A stretch of 64,000 bases of DNA. Origin: Paralithodes platypus. Taxonomy: Eukaryota; Arthropoda; Malacostraca; Decapoda; Lithodidae. Shown here piece after piece: positions 1-10,535 of the stretch. The DNA is taken from the NCBI GenBank assembly GCA_032716605.1, contig CM064573.1, positions 1,877,542 through 1,941,541 on the forward strand, written 5' to 3'. Below the pieces are notes generated by a model that saw nothing but the letters and a program-made list of their open reading frames with translations, did not search any database and had not been told where the DNA came from. Both the position numbers and the translations under genes were made by a program. The stretch's first letter is position 1. Every line of letters begins with the position of its first letter.

Positions 1-544
1 CCCCGATACGACCCCACGAACATAATTATATACGACAAAATAATAATAATAATAATAACGCTACGAAAAAATAGCCTAATAAAAACATAAAATGCATCTA
101 TGAAACACAGAACAGCAAAACAAAAAAAAAATAAAATAAAATAAACTAAGCAATACAAAGCACTCGTAAAATAGATAACGAACGCGCAAAAAAAAGTTAA
201 TAAATTATCAATAAAAGCATAGCGCGACGAAAACAGGAGGCGCATTTTTTACCTACTCCCACTTGTTTATCTCGGGCCAATGCTAAAAAACGCGCCCCAA
301 GATTTACGGTTATGATATTCCGAACGCATAAAAGCTCCATTAACGATATCGGAGCCTCGCCTCGAGTGCAAAATACTGACAAGTTCAATAGAGAGAGAGA
401 GAGAGAGAGAGAGGTGAAGTGGGAGCGAGATTTTCTGGTGAGCATTATCAACATTTAATATATTGTTGTCACCTAAATTCATCTATCATCAGTCTAGTTT
501 CCGACACCAGTGCATAATATTCCAAAAATGTTGCCAGAAATATG
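1..544. other. AT-rich DNA with no recognised gene
   Basis: This stretch is A-rich on the + strand, with short (AAT)n near 40-58 and (GA)n at 388-412. The open frames here simply read through the microsatellite. I see no coding signature and no TTAA element. Confidence 0.6.
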
Positions 545-1777
545 TTGATTATCGAATATTGACTATAAAAGGTCAGGCTATGGAGAATGTCAGGTCATTT
601 AAGTATTTGGGCAGTATGTTGAGTAAAGATGGGAGTATTGATGAAGAAGTGTGGGAGAGAGTGCAACCAAAGTATATTGATGATGAAGTGTGGGAGAGAG
701 TGCAACCAAAGTATATTGATGATGAAGTGTGGGAAAGAGTGCAACCAAAGTATATTGATGATGAAGTGTGGGAAAGAGTGCAACCAAAGTATATTGATGA
801 AGAAGTGTGGGAGAGTGCAACCAAAGTATATTGATGATGAAGTGTGGGAGAGAGTGCAACCAAAGTATATTGATGAAGAAGTGTGGGAGAGAGTGCAACC
901 AAAGTATATTGATGATGAAGTGTGGGAGAGTGCAACCAAAGTATATTGATCGAGAAGTGTGGGAGAGTGCAACCAAAGTATATTGATGAAGAAGTGTGGG
1001 AGAGAGTGCAACCAAAGTATATTGATCAAGAAGTGTGGGAGAGAGTGCAACCAAAGTATATTGATGAAGAAGTGTGGGAGAGAGTGCAACCAAAGTATAT
1101 TGATGAAGAAGTGTGGGAGAGAGTGCAACCAAAGTATATTGATGAAGAAGTGTGGGAGAGAGTGCAACCAAAGTATATTGATGAAGTGTGGGAGAGAGTG
1201 CAACCAAAGTATATTCACTCTCGTTTATCAGCTTTACTTTGGGTGCAACAGGGGAAGAGGTTTTTTAGGAACGCTGAAAGCTGTAACAAGAAATAGGCTG
1301 GTCAGCATGGAAATCAAGAAGTCCTTGCATGACAGTGTGGTAATCCCGACATTGACTTACGGGAGCGAACCATGGGCATTGTTGGAGAAACAAAAACCAA
1401 GAATGATAGGGGTGGAAATTAGTTACTTGAGAAGTGCGTGCATAGTTACATGGGGGGATAGACAGACGAATGAGGAAGTAGGAGAGAGGTGTGGTGTGGG
1501 TGTAGATGTGCTAGAAAGTGTGAAAAGGAACACCTTGAGGTGGTTCGGCCATATTGAACGTATGAGAAGCAAGAGAATGACTAAGAGGGTGTACGAGAGT
1601 GAGGTGCAAGGACATAGAGGGAGAGGCAGACCGAGTGAGAGATGAAAGGATACAGTTAAGATAGCGGTGCTGGATGGGAAGAGGAGTTTCGACTGACTGG
1701 GGACAGAGGTGCATGGGGGCGTTTCCTTCGTGGCCACCCCTTCGGAGATCACGTCGTCTGGCAATAGATAGATAGAT
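545..1777 (+). pseudogene. RTE-like LINE reverse transcriptase, C-terminal remnant with internal array
   Basis: This is the 3' part of a non-LTR retrotransposon polymerase. The region before the array encodes FKYLGSMLSKDG, the conserved block after the RT palm. After the array come SLHDSVVIPTLTYGSEPW, a SAC.VTWGDRQTNEE block, LRWFGHIERM and RGRGRP, the usual end of arthropod endonuclease-reverse transcriptases. The 3' end carries (TAGA)4 at 1766-1777, the short microsatellite tail expected of RTE-type elements. The copy is 5'-truncated and frameshifted, and is interrupted by a 39-bp tandem array absent from the sister copy at 4873-5737. The clade assignment is by motif memory only. Confidence 0.8.
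637..1215 (+). repeat. 39-bp coding minisatellite inside the LINE remnant
   Basis: About 15 tandem units, mostly 39 bp, encode the 13-residue motif DEEVWERVQPKYI. The seed is the single DEEVRERVQ segment present once in the sister LINE at 4873-5737. Variants are GAT/GAA (D/E) codon swaps, a CAAG/CGAG variant, and units with 2-bp or 3-bp deletions; the 2-bp losses break the frame, so the open frame jumps between frames. The 39-bp period keeps frame and creates long shadow frames on both strands. Confidence 0.9.
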
Positions 1778-1807
1778 AGACTATTAAAGCTCTTGTGTGA
1801 TACCGAC

Positions 1808-2204
1808 TTAAGGGAGCCCACCTCGCTTTTTTTCTCTTTCTCTCCCTCTCGCTTTGGCTTGTATCCATTCGGCCCCATTCAGCCTACTGTTTTAAGACGT
1901 TTACCCCCATCCAGGTGTCAATGCAAGCGTGTGTCCTGGCAAGCGGTAGCGAGACAGCATATACTGTATATATTTTTGTTTTGACAGCAAGCTAAATTTG
2001 TACATTTTTTGATAGAAAAATGTCTCGGGCGAAGCCGGATTTCTCCATATAATGCTGGCTCGCTATCGCTCGCCAGGAACAAATCGACACCTGGATGGGG
2101 ATAAACGTCTTAAAACAGTTGGCTGAATGGGGCCGAATGGATACAAGCCAGGGAAAGAGATAAAAGGAGAGAAAGATAAAAAAAAAGCCGGTGACCTCCC
2201 TTAA
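1808..2204. mobile_element. TTAA element, family B, copy B1 (foldback)
   Basis: The element is bounded by TTAA at 1808-1811 and 2201-2204. Its two halves are long imperfect inverted repeats: the left arm (CTTGTATCCATTCGGCCCC, then CATCCAGGTGTCAAT) recurs inverted on the right. The core contains GCTCGCTATCGCTCGCC, a CGGGCGAAGCCGG-like hairpin and a GATAGAAAAATGT block. There is no coding capacity. The TTAA duplication suggests mobilisation by a piggyBac-type transposase, which is not present in this window. Confidence 0.8.
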
Positions 2205-2268
2205 GCAAGAAAACAGGGGTAAATTGAGCGTAAGTTTTCTCAGGTGAGCATTTCGCCTGTTCACGCTC

Positions 2269-2705
<437 letters not shown>

Positions 2706-2866
2706 TTCTGTCTGAGCAAAGTGGTGCTATGTCGCCCAGCCTGTCCCTGGTCCTCTTTATTATAACAGAGTAAGTGGACGTTAATTTACCTGGCTATAGT
2801 ATCATTCTTTTTAGTCTTGCTGATAAAGTGGACAGTAATTCATAATATACGATATATATATCTGTC
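2706..2866. other. Short unique stretch
   Basis: AT-rich sequence between B2 and a SINE. I recognise nothing in it. Confidence 0.5.
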
Positions 2867-2985
2867 TTGATGGTGTAATGGTTAGGGCATGTAAATTCTG
2901 TATGCGATATCCTAGGTTCGAATCCTGAGAGAATCACACGCTTTCATTAATTTAATTTATGGTGTTAAAGGTGTTAAGAATTATG

Positions 2986-3020
<35 letters not shown>
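2867..3020 (+). mobile_element. tRNA-derived SINE, copy S1, with (TA)n tail
   Basis: An A-box-like TGGTGTAATGGTTAGGGCA is followed about 35 bases later by a B-box GGTTCGAATCC, both polymerase III promoter elements of tRNA genes. The acceptor ends do not pair, so this is not a functional tRNA. A body TTTCATTAATTTAATTTATGG and a (TA)n tract follow. Related copies lie at 12722, 22975 (minus), 57700 (minus) and 58568 (minus). Confidence 0.75.
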
Positions 3021-3021
<1 letters not shown>

Positions 3022-3345
3022 TTATAAAATAGATTTGAGTGTAACATTCACATTGAAATATCTTTGTTCATCTAGCCAAAACCAATTTTTTTACCTAAGA
3101 CCATAACTATTGAACAATTCAAAACATCTTTTTTGACTGACCGTCGTATTCACCCACCGAGTGTACGTGTGAAGTTTGGTGAAAATCCGTCGATCGGTCA
3201 AGGAGGCGTTTCGGGACAGACGGACGACGACAACGACAGACATTTCGACAGGCAGGGTACCACTATACGGGGGGGATACCACTCTGCTTACGCGGTGTTG
3301 ATAATAACAAACGGCTAGAAAGGCACCAATTTGACTTCCCCTTAA
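3021..3345. other. Unassigned interspersed-looking block
   Basis: The block holds GTGTGAAGTTTGGTGAAAAT and a GACAGACGGACGACGAC run, of a type I associate with dispersed invertebrate repeats. It ends with CCCCTTAA at 3339-3346, which could be the end of a TTAA element, but no matching left end is visible. Confidence 0.3.
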
Positions 3346-3532
3346 TCCAAGATGAAGTGAGGGTGGGAGTGATGGAGGAGGTTAAAAGGATACGAGTGGG
3401 TCTCTTTATGAAGGCCCCTCCTCATTCACACGTCACTCACTCACTTGCTCACTCGGCCAGAACCAGTCGTGTCTTATACAATATGAGACCTGCCAGGATC
3501 AATAGTGCTGAGGGCTGATCTATACAATAGTG

Positions 3533-3605
<73 letters not shown>

Positions 3606-4076
3606 TGTAATAATAATAATAATAAACGGTTCATTAAAGAATGGCAGCCTCATGAGCTGAAAATACACATTTTACAATTTAGTGGATGAACATGAGATGT
3701 ACAGATATGAGGATGGTAAGCTCAGTTTACAAACAAAATAAATAAATACAATAATGATGCATGTGCAGAATACAAATTATCATAAAATAACCATGAGAGT
3801 AAGTGATATACAGTACATATACACATTTATTTACTTATTCATATACAGAACATACGTATATACACGTACGTGCGCACATACATATACATACATATATAGG
3901 AACATAAGAACATGCAGTAAGTGTGCACATGTCCGTATACACAAACGCTCACGTATGCACACAAACATACATACATACAGAAACTGTTTTGGTATGGTCA
4001 GGGTAAAGAGGGTGCAGCAATTCAAGTCCGTATGGTCAGGTACAGCCTACTACAATGGGAGGTTAATCCTCGGTAG

Positions 4077-4137
<61 letters not shown>

Positions 4138-4439
4138 CAGAAGGCGAAATATGGAAGAGCTGGGCGTTCTATTGTTAAGGGTGGAAATACATGGATGAAG
4201 ATACGCGAACACTTAATAATAGATAATGCTTATGCATAGATTTATAATCAGAAGTTGCGCTAGTGAGCAATATGTTCTCGCTCATATGTACGTATATTTA
4301 CATACATATGTGCATATGTGTGTATGTGTGTATGTGTGTTATCATCAATAGTGGTGAGGGGTGATCTACACAATGGTGTGATGGGGTGTGTGGTGGTGGT
4401 GGTGAGTAAGAGAGAGGGATAATTACATATAGTTACATT
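3346..4439. other. Non-coding stretch with microsatellites
   Basis: It contains (GA)n at 3536-3601 and (GT)n at 4080-4136, separated by AT-rich sequence with many ACATA/CATAC steps. Open frames here are low-complexity. No gene or recognised element. Confidence 0.6.
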
Positions 4440-4862
4440 GATACACAGACTGCACAGACCTTGCGGTCCCTACTAGGCAGTCTAGAGTTACACACATATT
4501 ATTACACACAGATACTCAGACCACACAGACCTAGCGGTCCCTAATAGGTGGTCCGGCCTTAATACTACCAGACAGGGACAGTTTATAGTAGAAGAATAGG
4601 ACAGCAAAGTAGAAGGCTCTCTCCCCACCGTCTGCTCCCTCCGGATAAAAAGTCGTACCGGAAAATAGGTATAGAGTATAGAAAGAAATTTGTTTATAAG
4701 GGAAATTACACTTACCTACTGATTAATTCATATTAATTCAATCTCCATCAGATGATCGTCCAGTCTGTTCTTAAACGTATCAATTGAATTACTGTCGACC
4801 ACCTCCCTTGGTAAACTATTCCACTCTTTAACCACACTGTATGTGAAGAAATTGTGTGTCAC
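4440..4862 (-). pseudogene. CR1-like LINE, C-terminus and 3' UTR (disrupted)
   Basis: On the minus strand, 4870 down to about 4744 encodes CLDVTHNFFTYSVVKEWNSL, then PREVV and a SIDTFKNRLDDHL end followed by a stop. This matches the closing segment of CR1/jockey-type LINE polymerases (NxLP, then SxxxFKxRLD). The 3' UTR continues to about 4440 with two related blocks around GCACAGACCTTGCGGTCCC. The reading frame continues upstream at 5748-5775, so it was split by the RTE-like insertion at 4873-5737. Confidence 0.75.
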
Positions 4863-5747
4863 ATCTAGGCATCTATCTATCTATCTATTGCCTGACGCCG
4901 TGATCCCCGAAGGGGTGGGCACGAACGAACCGCCCCCATGCACCTCTGTCCCCAGTCAGTCGACGCCCCTCCCCCCAACCAGCACCGCCTTCGTTCATGT
5001 ACTTCCTCACTCCATCCTTCCACCTCTCATTCGGTCTACCTCTCCCTCTCTGTCCTTCCATCTCGCTCTCGTACACCCTCTTAGTCATTCTTTCGCTTTC
5101 CATACGTTCCATATGGCCGAACCATCTCAAGTTGTTCCTTTTCACACTTTCCAGCACATCTACCTCCACACCACACCTCCTTCTTACTTCCTCATTCGTC
5201 TGTCTATCCCTCCATGTAACTCCGCACGCACTCCTTAACCCTTTCACGTTTTTATGACGCAGAGGTTGCCAGATTAGCAATAATAAATAGAGTTCTCTCA
5301 CTCTTATAATTACCTCTCCAAAATTAGTTTTCTGCCCACAGCTAACTCAAAGACAACTGCAGAGGTTGAAGTAACTAAACTAAAGGTTTCTAAATACCCC
5401 TGATGGTAACAAAGACTTTAAAGTATCCCTAATAGGCTCAAAATTGCGTCAAGAACGTGAGAGGGTTAAGTACTTAATTTCCACTGCTCTCACTCTTAGT
5501 CTGAGTCTCTCAACCAACGTCCATGCTTCGCTTCCGTAAGTCAGTGTCGGGATTACCACACTGTCATGCAAGGACTTCTTCACTTCCATACTGACCACCC
5601 TATTTCTTGTTACTGCTTTTAGCGTTCCTACATCCCTCTTCCCCTGTTGTACCCTCTCCCGCACTTCTTCATCCATAGTCCCATCTTTACTCAACACACT
5701 GCCCAGATACTTAAAAGAGTTGACGATCTCCATAGTCATCTAGGCAT
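4863..5747 (-). pseudogene. RTE-like LINE inserted with a 10-bp target duplication
   Basis: The minus strand from 5737 reads [18 protein letters not shown], then DEEVRERVQQGKRDVGTLKA, TLTYGSEAW, LRWFGHMERM and RGRGRP, ending in a (GATA)n tail at 4873-4888. The direct repeat ATCTAGGCAT at 4863-4872 and 5738-5747 is a clean target-site duplication inside the CR1-like LINE. The coding segment is interrupted only by element D1 at 5235-5469. Unlike the copy at 545-1777, it has one copy of the DEEVRERVQ segment. Confidence 0.85.
5235..5469. mobile_element. TTAA element, family D, copy D1, inside the RTE-like LINE
   Basis: TTAA at 5235-5238 and 5466-5469 flank a 227-bp insert whose ends CCCTTTCACG and CGTGAGAGGG are inverted. 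Removing the insert and one TTAA leaves the LINE frame intact across VEIKYLRSACGVTW, which matches VEISYLRSACIVTW in the copy at 545-1777. This shows exact TTAA duplication. Confidence 0.9.
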
Positions 5748-5775
5748 GCCTTCTTTATAATACATTTCAGAGAGA
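5748..5775 (-). pseudogene. Upstream part of the split CR1-like LINE
   Basis: The minus strand reads CIIKKA immediately before CLDVTHNFF, continuing the frame of 4440-4862 once the RTE-like insert and one TSD are taken out. Further upstream it runs into (GA)n, so this LINE is 5'-truncated at the microsatellite. Confidence 0.65.
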
Positions 5776-5818
5776 TAGAGATAGAGTAAGAGTAAGAAAG
5801 AGGGAGGGAGCAAATTGA

Positions 5819-5914
<96 letters not shown>

Positions 5915-6557
5915 AAGAAAGAGGGAGGGAGCAAATTGAGTGTGTGAGTGGGGAGAGGGGGGTGGGGGTGGCCCATAATAACTCGCCATGAACGTGCAGC
6001 TGGTGGTCAACTCCAGGGTCGAGGGCTCCAGCACTCCTGACACACCGTATAATTACCCAGTGTAAATATATGCTGACCGCTGGCGACGGGGGAAGGGGGA
6101 GGGAGGGGGGACATTAGGGGGAGGTGGAAGGGGGGAAAGTAGGGGGAGGGGGAAGGGGGGAAAGTAGGAGGGAGAGAGGGGGAGTTGGGGTGTTGTGGGG
6201 GTGGGGGTGGGGCGAGTTGAAGTTTTGGGGAGAGTGGAGAAAGAGAGTAAATTGGTGGGGTGTTGGGTATGGTGAGAGAGAGGGGGAGTTGGGGGGTGCT
6301 GGGGATGGTGAGAGAAGACATACTACCGAAGAAGGAGACCTAATTATATAGTAAGCTAAAAACTAAAATGAGAGAGTAGGGAAGTAAGAAGAGGGATGGA
6401 AATAGGGGAAGAGGGGGGTGGGGATGAAATAGGAGAAGGGGGATTGTGGGATGTATACAAAGGAACGTAAACAAGGCATGGTGGGATTATATGGGGGGAG
6501 GTTGCTCACTGTCTGCTAATCTAAAGGATATGAGAGAATATAAGAGCCATTCATAAT
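5776..6557. repeat. (GA)n and purine-rich low-complexity DNA
   Basis: (GA)n lies at 5826-5910, flanked by two copies of GGGAGGGAGCAAATTGAGTG. A G-rich tract with GGGGGAGG-type units runs at 6080-6320. The frames read here are low-complexity Ser/Leu or Gly/Glu runs. Confidence 0.8.
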
Positions 6558-6645
6558 AACACAGGGGGCACTCGGTTATGGCCTTGGCCTTGCTTAGGGC
6601 CTTGGGGCTGTTCGGCCAGGCAGCTTGGGGAACAACAACACAGGG
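6558..6645 (+). mobile_element. Short SINE-like element with (AAC)n tail, copy 1
   Basis: GGCACTCGGTTATGGCCTTG leads to GGCAGCTTGGGGAACAACAA. The direct repeat AACACAGGG at 6558-6566 and 6637-6645 looks like a target duplication, although it overlaps the AAC tail. The same unit is inserted in reverse at 41976-42106. Confidence 0.7.
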
Positions 6646-7111
6646 TATTATGAAAGTAACAAATAATAATAATATAACAAAATCCCTCTCTATCTATCTA
6701 TCTATATAACGATCTAGATTAATTCATATATAAGACAATACAAAGGGTCAGAGGAGAACAATGGCATGTGAGTACTGGTCAGAACAAAACAATATATGCT
6801 AAATGATACAAACTATTCTATACCAAAAAGTAGAAAACATATTTGAAATTAGTTGACACACACTAAAACCAAAAGCCACAGGAAATCCACAAAGAATTAG
6901 CAACATTACCTCAACATTTATGACTGCATTATGTTCATGATTTTTGCATGTTATTCTCATTTGATCTTTCAACATATATATTGTTTCTCAGTCTCTCTCC
7001 CTCGATCCCACCTTCCCTCCCTCCCTCCCTCCCTCTCCCTCTCTCTCACCGTAATTAAAGCCTCACATAATTTTTAGTACAACCCCCCTTCTCTCTCTCT
7101 CTCCACCCCCT

Positions 7112-7148
<37 letters not shown>

Positions 7149-7164
7149 CAGACAAACTAACTGA
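6646..7164. other. AT-rich stretch with short CT and CA tracts
   Basis: It contains (TATC)n near 6690, (CCTC)n at 7010-7050 and (CA)n at 7117-7147. I see nothing that looks like a gene or mobile element. Confidence 0.6.
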
Positions 7165-7380
7165 CCGTCTCTAACTATAGTGATCGAACAATTACATCCT
7201 ATTATCGCCCAATTTAACATGAACCTCAAGAGGCCGGTAATGTCTAGAATCAATTACGGGGCACCGGCCGTCATTGCTCAAGGGATACGGTGTCTAATTA
7301 GAGAGATTCGATACCACGATTTATACCCTCGCCGCGGCCGTCTGATGGGAGGAGGAGATCTTAGATGGGCTCGATGATTA
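7165..7380 (+). other. Balanced-composition, non-repetitive island
   Basis: This is one of the few stretches with about even base composition, no tandem structure and no visible second copy in the window. An open frame of 65 codons (7180-7377) covers it, but I recognise no family. It could be a conserved non-coding element, a diverged exon or a fragment of an unknown repeat. Confidence 0.3.
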
Positions 7381-7500
7381 AGGATTATTAGGTTGAAGTG
7401 CTGAGTTGTCTTGTAAAGGGAGGGGTCTTGTATTTTTTTTTTCTTTTAAGCTTGATAGAGATCTAGGGAGGAAACTAAGAAAAACAAATCTTAAAAGCGT

Positions 7501-7785
7501 ATCACACTAGAGTTTGTATCATCAACTTTTGGTGGTCAACATCTTCCCGCCGCTTTCTGGGACTGTTTGCACTGGTATTGGAAACTACAATAAGAATACG
7601 CTTTTTCGTTTAATGTGTATGAGCGAGACAAGAAGCAAAGCTGCCTGCAACAAGTGTCTCCCCCAAAGTTGGAAGGAACAAACTAATGTAGCTTAGATGA
7701 CATTATATATACTCGACCTCACAAGCTGCCAGACCAGTGTTGACGATAACAGGTGAGGGAGGAAGCGCTCGTGTGATACCAGGGG
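7501..7785 (+). repeat. Interspersed repeat F, diverged copy, and flank
   Basis: GTATGAGCGAGACAAGAAGC followed by AGCTGCCTGCAACAAGTGTC and CCCAAAGTTGGAAGGA matches repeats at 20762-20935, 46855-47000 and 62320-62465 (minus). No open frame of note. The element type is unknown. Confidence 0.5.
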
Positions 7786-7941
7786 CCTTACACCTAAATG
7801 GCAAGAAAAGTTTCAATTTAAATGGGGCGAAAGGTCATAACATCGCCAAACTAATGGGTGGAACGTCCTAAAATCTGAAAACTAAAGGTTCTAAGTTTGA
7901 GGGAGAAGGGTGTTCAGAAAAAATCGACCATCTCCTCTTAA
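7786..7941 (-). mobile_element. TTAA element, family A, partial copy
   Basis: Reverse-orientation half of a family A element (AAATGGGGCGAAAGGTCATA, then CTAATGGGTGGAACGTCC), ending at the TTAA 7938-7941 that it shares with the next copy. Confidence 0.7.
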
Positions 7942-8307
7942 GGGGAGGCAGACCGTTTTTCTGGACCCCCTTCTCCCTAATGTTTACCCCCACTAGTTTT
8001 GAGATTATAAGACGTTCAGCCTATTAGTTTGGCGATTTTAACACCTTTCGCCCCATTTTCGTTGTCAATTTTAAGACTTTTCGTGCCATTTAGGTATCGA
8101 TTATTTCCTGGCGAGCGATAGCGAGCCTGCAATTTTAAGAGGAACCGGCCTTTAGCCGGGACTTTTTTCTACCGAAAAATTTACAAATTTATCTTGAAGA
8201 GGGATCTAGGTTTTTTTTTTAAAGCTTGATGGAGGTCTAGGGAGGAAATTAAAAAATATATGAATAAATGAATTAATAGACCAAACAAACGGTCAGTCTC
8301 CCCTTAA
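7938..8307 (+). mobile_element. TTAA element, family A, copy A1
   Basis: TTAA at both ends (7938 and 8304). It has the family order: TTTCTGGACCCCCTTCTCCC, TTTAGCCCC, several TTTTAAGAC...CCCCATT blocks, the mirror core TGGCGAGCGATAGCGAGCC, an AACCGGCC/GCCGG hairpin, TTTTTCTACCGAAAAAT, and GCTTGATGGAGGTCTAGGGA before the right end. No coding capacity. Confidence 0.85.
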
Positions 8308-8603
8308 CAGATGGAAACGCCCACCTCGAGAAACCAATTACCCAGCTAATATTTTACCCTTGGATAATATTTAGCGTCGCTAATGAAATCTGCCCCGATG
8401 GTTTGATCTTGGTTCGCGATCAGGAAACTGCCTTTTACGCCTCGATAATTTTGTTGTCTAAATCACCCGAGACTATAATACCATCTGACAGACAGACCGT
8501 AATACCATCTGACAGACAGCTTCCACACCTCAAGTCAGATTAATAATAGCAATTTCACGATTTCTCCAAATAGGGAATTATGCAAGACCTAGCATTGGCA
8601 TTA
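8308..8603. repeat. Segmental duplication, unit 1
   Basis: About 260 bases from 8345 recur at 9262-9527 with scattered changes (GATGGTTTGATCTTGGTTCG, CCTCGATAATTTTGTTRTCT, CACCTCAAGTCAG). In unit 2 an ACCATCTGACAGACAGCT segment is duplicated. Both units are followed by a family A element. Confidence 0.8.
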
Positions 8604-8942
8604 TTAAGGGGGGAGGTACTCGCTTTTTCTGGACCCCCTTCTCCCTCATGTTTAGCATATTAGTTTTGATAGTGTAAGACGTTCGTTCCATTAGTTTGTC
8701 AATTTGAAGACCTTTCGTGCCAATTGGGTGTATATTTTGTCCATGGCGAGCGATAGCGAGCCTGTAATTTTAGACGGAACCGGCCTTCACCTGGGACATT
8801 TTTCTACCGAAAAATGTACAAAATTATCTTGGGTGGTATTTTCTTTAAACTTGATGGAAGACTAGCGAGGAAACTAAAAAATAAAGTTAATAAATAAATA
8901 CATAGACCAAAAAACAGGTACTACCTCCTTAAGGGGAGATTT
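8604..8942 (+). mobile_element. TTAA element, family A, copy A2
   Basis: TTAA at 8604-8607 and 8939-8942, with the full family order including the mirror core near 8748-8762. Its right TTAA is also the left TTAA of A3. Confidence 0.85.
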
Positions 8943-9265
8943 CCACTTGAGGGATTTTTTTTCTCGACTCCTTTCTCCCTCATGTTTAGCCCCATTGTTT
9001 TTCTAATTTTAAGACGTTCGCCCCATTATTTTGACGATTTTAAGAACTTTCGACCCATTTCTGTCAATTTTAAGACCTTTCGTGCCATTTAGGTGTCGAT
9101 TTTATCCTGGCGAGCGATAGCGAGCCTGTAATATAAGAGGAACCGGCTTTCAACCGGGACATTTTTCTACCGAAAAATTTACAAATTTATCTTGAAAGAG
9201 GGTAAAGGGGGTGAAATTTTAAGATTGCTGGAGGAGTAGAAAACAAACTAAAAACCTCCCCTTAA
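8939..9265 (+). mobile_element. TTAA element, family A, copy A3
   Basis: Abuts A2 head-to-tail with a single shared TTAA. The left end is TTAAGGGGAGATTTCCACTT, a subfamily also seen at 9528, 43358, 50991 and 51982. It ends at 9262-9265. Confidence 0.85.
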
Positions 9266-9527
9266 TATTTAGGGCCGCTAATCTAAGCTTCCCTGATGGT
9301 TTGATCTTGGTTCGCGATCAGGACTCGGCCTTTACGCCTCGATAATTTTGTTATCTAAATCACCCGAGACCATAATGCCATCTGACAGACAGCTTCCACC
9401 ATCTGACAGACAGCTCCCACACCTCAAGTCAGCATAATAATAGTAATTTCATGATTTCTACAAATAGGTAATTATGAAAGACACAGCATTGGCATTATAG
9501 TGTAGTTGGGTGCAGCACAGGATTGGG
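9262..9527. repeat. Segmental duplication, unit 2
   Basis: Second copy of the 8345-8603 sequence, preceded by A3 and followed by A4. The start of unit 1 (GATAATATTTAGCG) shows the sequence without A3. Confidence 0.8.
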
Positions 9528-9853
9528 TTAAGGGGAGGTCTCCACTTGAGGGATTTTTTTCTTGACCCCTTTCTCCCTCATGTTTAGCCCCATTGCTTTT
9601 GATATTATAAAACGTTTGCCCCATTAGTTTAGCGATGTTAAGAACTTTCACCCCATATTAAGATCTTTCGTGCCATTCAGGTGTCAATTTTATCCTGGCG
9701 AGCGATAGCGAGCCTGTAATTTAAGAGGAACCGGCCTTCGGCCGGGACATTTTTCTACCGAAAAATGTACAAATATATCTTGAAAGGGACTCAAGGGGGT
9801 GTAATTTTAAGCTTGATGGAGGTCTAGGGAACAAACTAAATACCTCCCCTTAA
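9528..9853 (+). mobile_element. TTAA element, family A, copy A4
   Basis: TTAA at 9528-9531 and 9850-9853 with the TTTCCACTT-type left end and a perfect CCGGCCTTCGGCCGG hairpin. The right TTAA is shared with a family B element. Confidence 0.85.
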
Positions 9854-10186
9854 GGGGGCCCACCTCGCTTGTTTTGTTATATCTTGCTCTCCCTCTTTCT
9901 TTGGCTTGTATCCATTCGGCCCAATTCAGCCTACTGTTTTAAGACGTTTACCCCCATCCAGGTGTCAATATTTTCCAGCATATATGTATTTTTGTTTTGA
10001 CAGCAAGCTAAATTTGTACATTTTTCGATAGAAAAATTTCTCCGGCGATGCCGGATTTCTCCATACAATGCTGGCTCGCTTTCGCACGCCAGGAACAAAT
10101 CGACACCTGGATGGGGATAAACGTCTTAAAAACAGTTGGCTGAATGGGGCCGAGTGGATAAAAGCCAGAGAAAGAGAAAAGGTGAG

Positions 10187-10228
<42 letters not shown>

Positions 10229-10242
10229 CCCCCCCCCCTTAA
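9850..10242. mobile_element. TTAA element, family B, copy B3
   Basis: Begins TTAAGGGGGCCCACCTCGCT and ends CCCCTTAA at 10235-10242. It has the foldback arms and core of B1. A poly-A run of about 39 bases (10186-10224) sits in its right arm. Confidence 0.8.
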
Positions 10243-10535
10243 TATCCAGTACCGGTATTCTATAAATATATATATTAATCGTAGTCATGTGCTGTTTATA
10301 TTTATATAATTTGGTCTTCAGTAACATGATAAAAATAATAAATAGTTTCGTTGTTTGATTCAGTCAGTTCAGTTTCAGTTTCTATGGAGCTCGTCCTGGA
10401 ATCTTTACGACTCTGAACCTCACGATTCTATACAGGACTGGCCATTTGTATCGGCACTAGCTCAGAGAAGAGTGTTGAGAGGGGAGAAGGGGTGTTGGAG
10501 AGAGAGGAAGCTGTTTAATGAGGGGACCGGATAGC
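10243..10535. other. Unassigned stretch
   Basis: AT-rich, then a GA-rich segment near 10480-10530. I recognise no gene or element. Confidence 0.5.

Noticed and set aside
2867..2940. A genuine tRNA gene
   Set aside because: A- and B-boxes are present, but acceptor and anticodon stems do not form, and diverged copies with the same 3' body occur four more times.
4080..4136. Z-DNA or regulatory role of the (GT)n tract
   Set aside because: Such tracts are everywhere in this window and nothing links this one to a gene.
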